Shown: positions 6,745-8,944 of the stretch, one piece after another
Layout of the letters: every line of letters begins with the position of its first letter
How positions within the stretch are numbered: position 1 is the first letter of the stretch
Source of the DNA: Acidobacteriaceae bacterium
GTDB lineage: Bacteria; Acidobacteriota; Terriglobia; Terriglobales; Acidobacteriaceae
NCBI GenBank assembly: GCA_003140655.1
Contig: PLKR01000558.1
Span: 511-9,454 of the forward strand
DNA length: 8,944 bases
Direction of reading: 5' to 3'
The notes under the pieces: model-generated
The model's database searches: none
What the model was told of the DNA's origin: nothing
What the model saw: the letters and a program-made list of their open reading frames with translations, nothing else
Position numbers and translations under genes: made by a program

Positions 6745-7545
6745 ATGCTAACGAATGTGAACCAAGTGAAAGGTCTTGTGATCCGGGCCACGGACGGCGA
6801 GATTGGAACTGTAGATCAGTTATATTTCGACGACGAGACATGGGCGATTCGCTACCTGACGGCGGCAACCGGAGGCTGGCTCATCGACCGGGAAGTCTTG
6901 ATCTCACCATTCGCTGTGACGAGCGTGGATTGGCAAGGCAAACGGTTGGATGTGGCGCTGACGAAAAAGCAAGTGGAGAATAGTCCTAACAGAGACACGC
7001 AGCGGCCCGTTTCGCGGCAGTATGAGAGCGAATATCTCGGTTATTACAATTATCCGAACTACTGGAGCGGCCCCTTCCTATGGGGTCCCGGGGCCTATCC
7101 GTCGAGCTTGTCGAATCGAATCGCGACTCCTAAGGATGTGCTGGCGGAAAAGATCCGGAGAGAGTCGATGGATTCGCATCTACGCAGTACTGGAGCGGTC
7201 GCGGGCTATCACATTGAGGCTGAGGACGGCGAGATCGGCCATGTGGCGGGCTTTATCGTAGACGACGAAACCTGGGCCATCCGCTACATTGAGGTGCTAA
7301 CGCGGAATTGGTGGCCGGGTAAGAAGGTGCTGGTTTCGCCCAGTTGGATTCAGAAGGTGAGTTGGACAGAATCCAAAGTGTACGTCGGTCTCTGGCGGGA
7401 TGCTATCAAAAGCGCGCCGGAGTTCGGCGAGTCTGCGCCGATCACTCGTGAATACGAAGACCGCCTCTACGCTCACTATGGCCGGCCGCCCTATTGGCTG
7501 CAGGACGCGGAACATAAGGCCGCCCTTTCGTTGAGCGGCGTTTAG
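6745..7545 (+). CDS. PRC-barrel protein with two tandem 144-residue units
   Basis: The start is ATG 6745, with AGGGAGGA at 6731-6738; the upstream GTG 6709 has no ribosome binding site. The 266-residue protein has two PRC-barrel domains, a small beta-barrel also found in RimM and in the photosynthetic reaction centre H subunit. Each copy has the hallmark DGEIG (17-21 and 161-165) and DDETWAIRY (29-37 and 173-181), and each is followed by a tail of the type (S/T)R-(Q/E)-YE...YW (Y93/W107 and Y237/W251). All these landmarks are offset by exactly 144 residues, so the whole unit was duplicated with no net indel. There is no membrane span or signal peptide. Such proteins are common in bacterial stress clusters, but their ligand is generally unknown. 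It follows the His-rich pair by 84 bases. Confidence 0.9.
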   Translation: MLTNVNQVKGLVIRATDGEIGTVDQLYFDDETWAIRYLTAATGGWLIDREVLISPFAVTSVDWQGKRLDVALTKKQVENSPNRDTQRPVSRQYESEYLGYYNYPNYWSGPFLWGPGAYPSSLSNRIATPKDVLAEKIRRESMDSHLRSTGAVAGYHIEAEDGEIGHVAGFIVDDETWAIRYIEVLTRNWWPGKKVLVSPSWIQKVSWTESKVYVGLWRDAIKSAPEFGESAPITREYEDRLYAHYGRPPYWLQDAEHKAALSLSGV

Positions 7546-7578
7546 GTCAGTACAGTCGGCTCCGTCAAAAGGGCGGCC
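7518..7578 (+). repeat. 11-base inverted repeat spanning the PRC-barrel stop codon
   Basis: GGCCGCCCTTT (7518-7528, inside the coding end) and AAAGGGCGGCC (7568-7578, in the intergenic gap) are perfect reverse complements separated by 39 bases. In RNA they could form a stable stem enclosing the stop codon (7543-7545). The tract that follows has only four T (7584-7587), so it is a weak candidate for a terminator. It may instead protect the transcript end or attenuate expression of the genes downstream. Confidence 0.55.
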
Positions 7579-7641
7579 CGTGATTTTCCCCTGCATTGAT
7601 GGCACACCAACCAACTTCTTCGATTTGATTTGGAGACCGGC

Positions 7642-7860
7642 ATGACCATGCACAATACGGAACATTTGCATCCGAACGGCGAGAGTCATCATGGCCATGG
7701 CCAGACTCCGTACTGGCGGCGCGCACATCATGATTGGCGATTCTGGTTCGGACTACTCGCCATGCTAGTTGCTATCGGTATTTACGTCGGAACCAACGAC
7801 TTGTCGATGGTGCCTTCTGGCCGCCAGAAGCAAATGCCGGCCGGTAGCCGGGTTCCATGA
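7642..7860 (+). CDS. Small single-span membrane protein with a histidine-rich N-terminus
   Basis: The start is ATG 7642 with GGAG at 7632-7635; an in-frame ATG two codons later is possible. The 72-residue protein has 8 histidines in its first 30 residues (4, 8, 10, 16, 17, 19, 29, 30), a basic WRRAHHDWR stretch, one membrane span at about 34-51 (FWFGLLAMLVAIGIYVGT), and a short polar tail. The positive residues before the span suggest a cytoplasmic N-terminus. I recognise the overall style as a conserved hypothetical of stress gene clusters but cannot give it a function. Like the two small proteins upstream it is histidine-rich, which hints at a shared property such as metal binding, but this is inference. 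Confidence 0.72.
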   Translation: MTMHNTEHLHPNGESHHGHGQTPYWRRAHHDWRFWFGLLAMLVAIGIYVGTNDLSMVPSGRQKQMPAGSRVP

Positions 7861-7926
7861 ACTTCGCATCGGCAATGTATGAGCGGAAGAAATATCCTCG
7901 ATCAATCAATTAGGCAGGAGATCAGC

Positions 7927-8295
7927 ATGCAGATCCAAGTCAATACGGACCATACAATCGAAGGTCACGAGGTACTGGCCGAAAGGATCAGGGGCGTAGT
8001 CGAGAGTGCGCTGAGCCGAATGAGCGATCACATTACGCGGGTGGAAGTCCACCTAACTGACGAACGCGGCCCTAAGAGGGGTAAGAATGACAAACGCTGC
8101 ATGATGGAGGCGCGCCTCGAAGGCCACCAGCCCATCGCGGTCACCGACGAAGCGTCGACTCTAGACCTGGCCGTCGACGGCGCCGCAGATAAGTTAGCAA
8201 GATTGGTCGAGCATACCCTCAGCAAATTGCACGATCAACGGACTCACAGGACTGATCCTCCTTCGCACGATCCGACATTCTCAGACCAGTCATGA
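7927..8295 (+). CDS. HPF/RaiA-family ribosome hibernation factor, short form
   Basis: The start is ATG 7927 with AGGAG 6 bases upstream (7916-7920); a longer frame from 7879 lacks such a site. The 122-residue product fits the single-domain HPF/YfiA (RaiA) fold of beta-alpha-beta-beta-beta-alpha type: MQIQVNTDHTI, a helix around 20-32, the strand TRVEVHLTDE (37-46), a basic loop (GPKRGKNDKR), the strand CMMEARLEG (from C58), and a long helix ending near LSKLHD. Members bind the 30S decoding region and silence ribosomes in stationary phase or stress. The C-terminal dimerisation domain of long HPF is absent; instead there is a short polar tail rich in H, T, D and P. It overlaps the next gene by ATGA. 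It may be a divergent stress paralogue rather than the main HPF. Confidence 0.82.
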   Translation: MQIQVNTDHTIEGHEVLAERIRGVVESALSRMSDHITRVEVHLTDERGPKRGKNDKRCMMEARLEGHQPIAVTDEASTLDLAVDGAADKLARLVEHTLSKLHDQRTHRTDPPSHDPTFSDQS

Positions 8296-8944
8296 TCGAC
8301 ACCACTGTAAACCAGGCAGTCGACGACAGAGAAGGAGCATTGAATCAAGCCCTTCTGTATCCTCTGCGATTCGAACCGATCTATCAGTATCGGCTGTGGG
8401 GCGGCCGGCATTTGGCCAGCTTGCTCACCGCTCCCCTGCCCAGTGGTCCTATCGGAGAAGCGTGGTTACTCAGCGATCGCGACGACCATCAGAGCCGTGT
8501 CACTGATGGACCTCTCAAGGGACAGACCATCGGTCAATTGCTACAGAAGTTCCCGAAGCAAATTATGGGGAAGCTGGCCGGGCGCTTCCGCCGATTCCCG
8601 TTGTTGCTGAAGTTCCTCGATGTACATGAAATGCTTTCGGTCCAGGTACATCCCACAAAAGCGAATACGAACCTGCTGCCGGCGGGCGAAACCCCGAAGA
8701 CTGAAGCTTGGGTTGTCCTGGAAGCCGGGACACAAAGCCGCATCTATGCGGGCCTAAAGCCAGGTACTACGGAAGCCGGTCTGCGGCGCGCGCTCACGAA
8801 CGGGACGGTGGTGGACCACCTCGCATACTTAACTCCGAAGCCCGACGACGCCGTTTTCCTACGCGCAGGAACGGTTCATTCTCTGGGCGGCGATCTTGTC
8901 GTGTTCGAGATTCAGCAGAATAGCGACGTGACGTTTCGCCTGTA
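8292..8944 (+). CDS. manA: Mannose-6-phosphate isomerase, class I (3' end outside the window)
   Basis: The frame stays open to the window end, giving 217 complete codons. The enzyme interconverts mannose 6-phosphate and fructose 6-phosphate and supplies mannose units for polysaccharide and glycoconjugate synthesis; it is a cytoplasmic cupin that needs zinc. The ligands expected from known class I enzymes are visible: Q118 and H120 (SVQVHP), E138 (TEAW) and H196 (GTVHSLGG), plus the likely catalytic R216 (SDVTFRL). The family-typical start region LRFEPIYQYRLWGG lies at about 25-38. The ATG at 8292 overlaps the HPF stop and suggests translational coupling, but it lacks a clear ribosome binding site, and about 20 residues precede the conserved part. 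TTG 8340 is an alternative but sits only 2 bases from AAGGAG. The spacing of the motifs fits the shorter bacterial type, which runs to about 315 residues. Confidence 0.92.
   Translation, partial: MIDTTVNQAVDDREGALNQALLYPLRFEPIYQYRLWGGRHLASLLTAPLPSGPIGEAWLLSDRDDHQSRVTDGPLKGQTIGQLLQKFPKQIMGKLAGRFRRFPLLLKFLDVHEMLSVQVHPTKANTNLLPAGETPKTEAWVVLEAGTQSRIYAGLKPGTTEAGLRRALTNGTVVDHLAYLTPKPDDAVFLRAGTVHSLGGDLVVFEIQQNSDVTFRL

Noticed and set aside
8534..8743. Two short minus-strand frames inside the mannose-6-phosphate isomerase gene
   Set aside because: They are antisense to conserved metal-site codons of a well-supported gene.

Overview
All recognisable genes lie on the + strand. The gene families point to an Acidobacteriota-like genome: a BlaI repressor paired with an M56 peptidase that has no penicillin-binding domain, a remnant of the acidobacterial VWFA-related family, and a moderately high G+C content. 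This placement is inferred from family content and was not tested by any search.

Layout. Positions 1-283 hold no convincing gene. A DinB/YfiT-type metal-site protein follows (284-832). Positions 833-1397 look like decayed sequence, with a broken VWFA-related fragment in the same frame as a small CxxC/CxxC segment. Next is a regulatory block: a palindromic operator (1398-1413), a BlaI/MecI-type repressor (1461-1838), an M56 (BlaR1-like) membrane metallopeptidase overlapping it by 4 bases (1835-3217), a second copy of the same operator (3240-3257), and a Do/HtrA periplasmic serine protease with two PDZ domains (3279-4838) that ends at a strong intrinsic terminator (4853-4889).

After a gene-free spacer of about 330 bases comes a run of mostly small genes (5218-8295). 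They encode a glycine-rich YflT/GSP17M-like general stress protein, a small acidic protein, two small histidine-rich helical proteins, a PRC-barrel protein built as an exact tandem duplication of a 144-residue unit, a small histidine-rich single-span membrane protein, and a short HPF/RaiA ribosome-hibernation factor. The window ends inside a class I mannose-6-phosphate isomerase whose start overlaps the HPF stop.

How it may work together. The two matching operators suggest that the BlaI-type repressor controls both its own operon and the downstream HtrA gene. Signal sensing by the M56 protein would then relieve repression of a periplasmic quality-control protease instead of a beta-lactamase. 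The second block looks like a general stress or stationary-phase cluster (ribosome hibernation, general stress protein, PRC-barrel and histidine-rich proteins). The most interesting points are the shared operator linking BlaI/M56 to HtrA, the set of three histidine-rich small proteins, and the PRC-barrel duplication.
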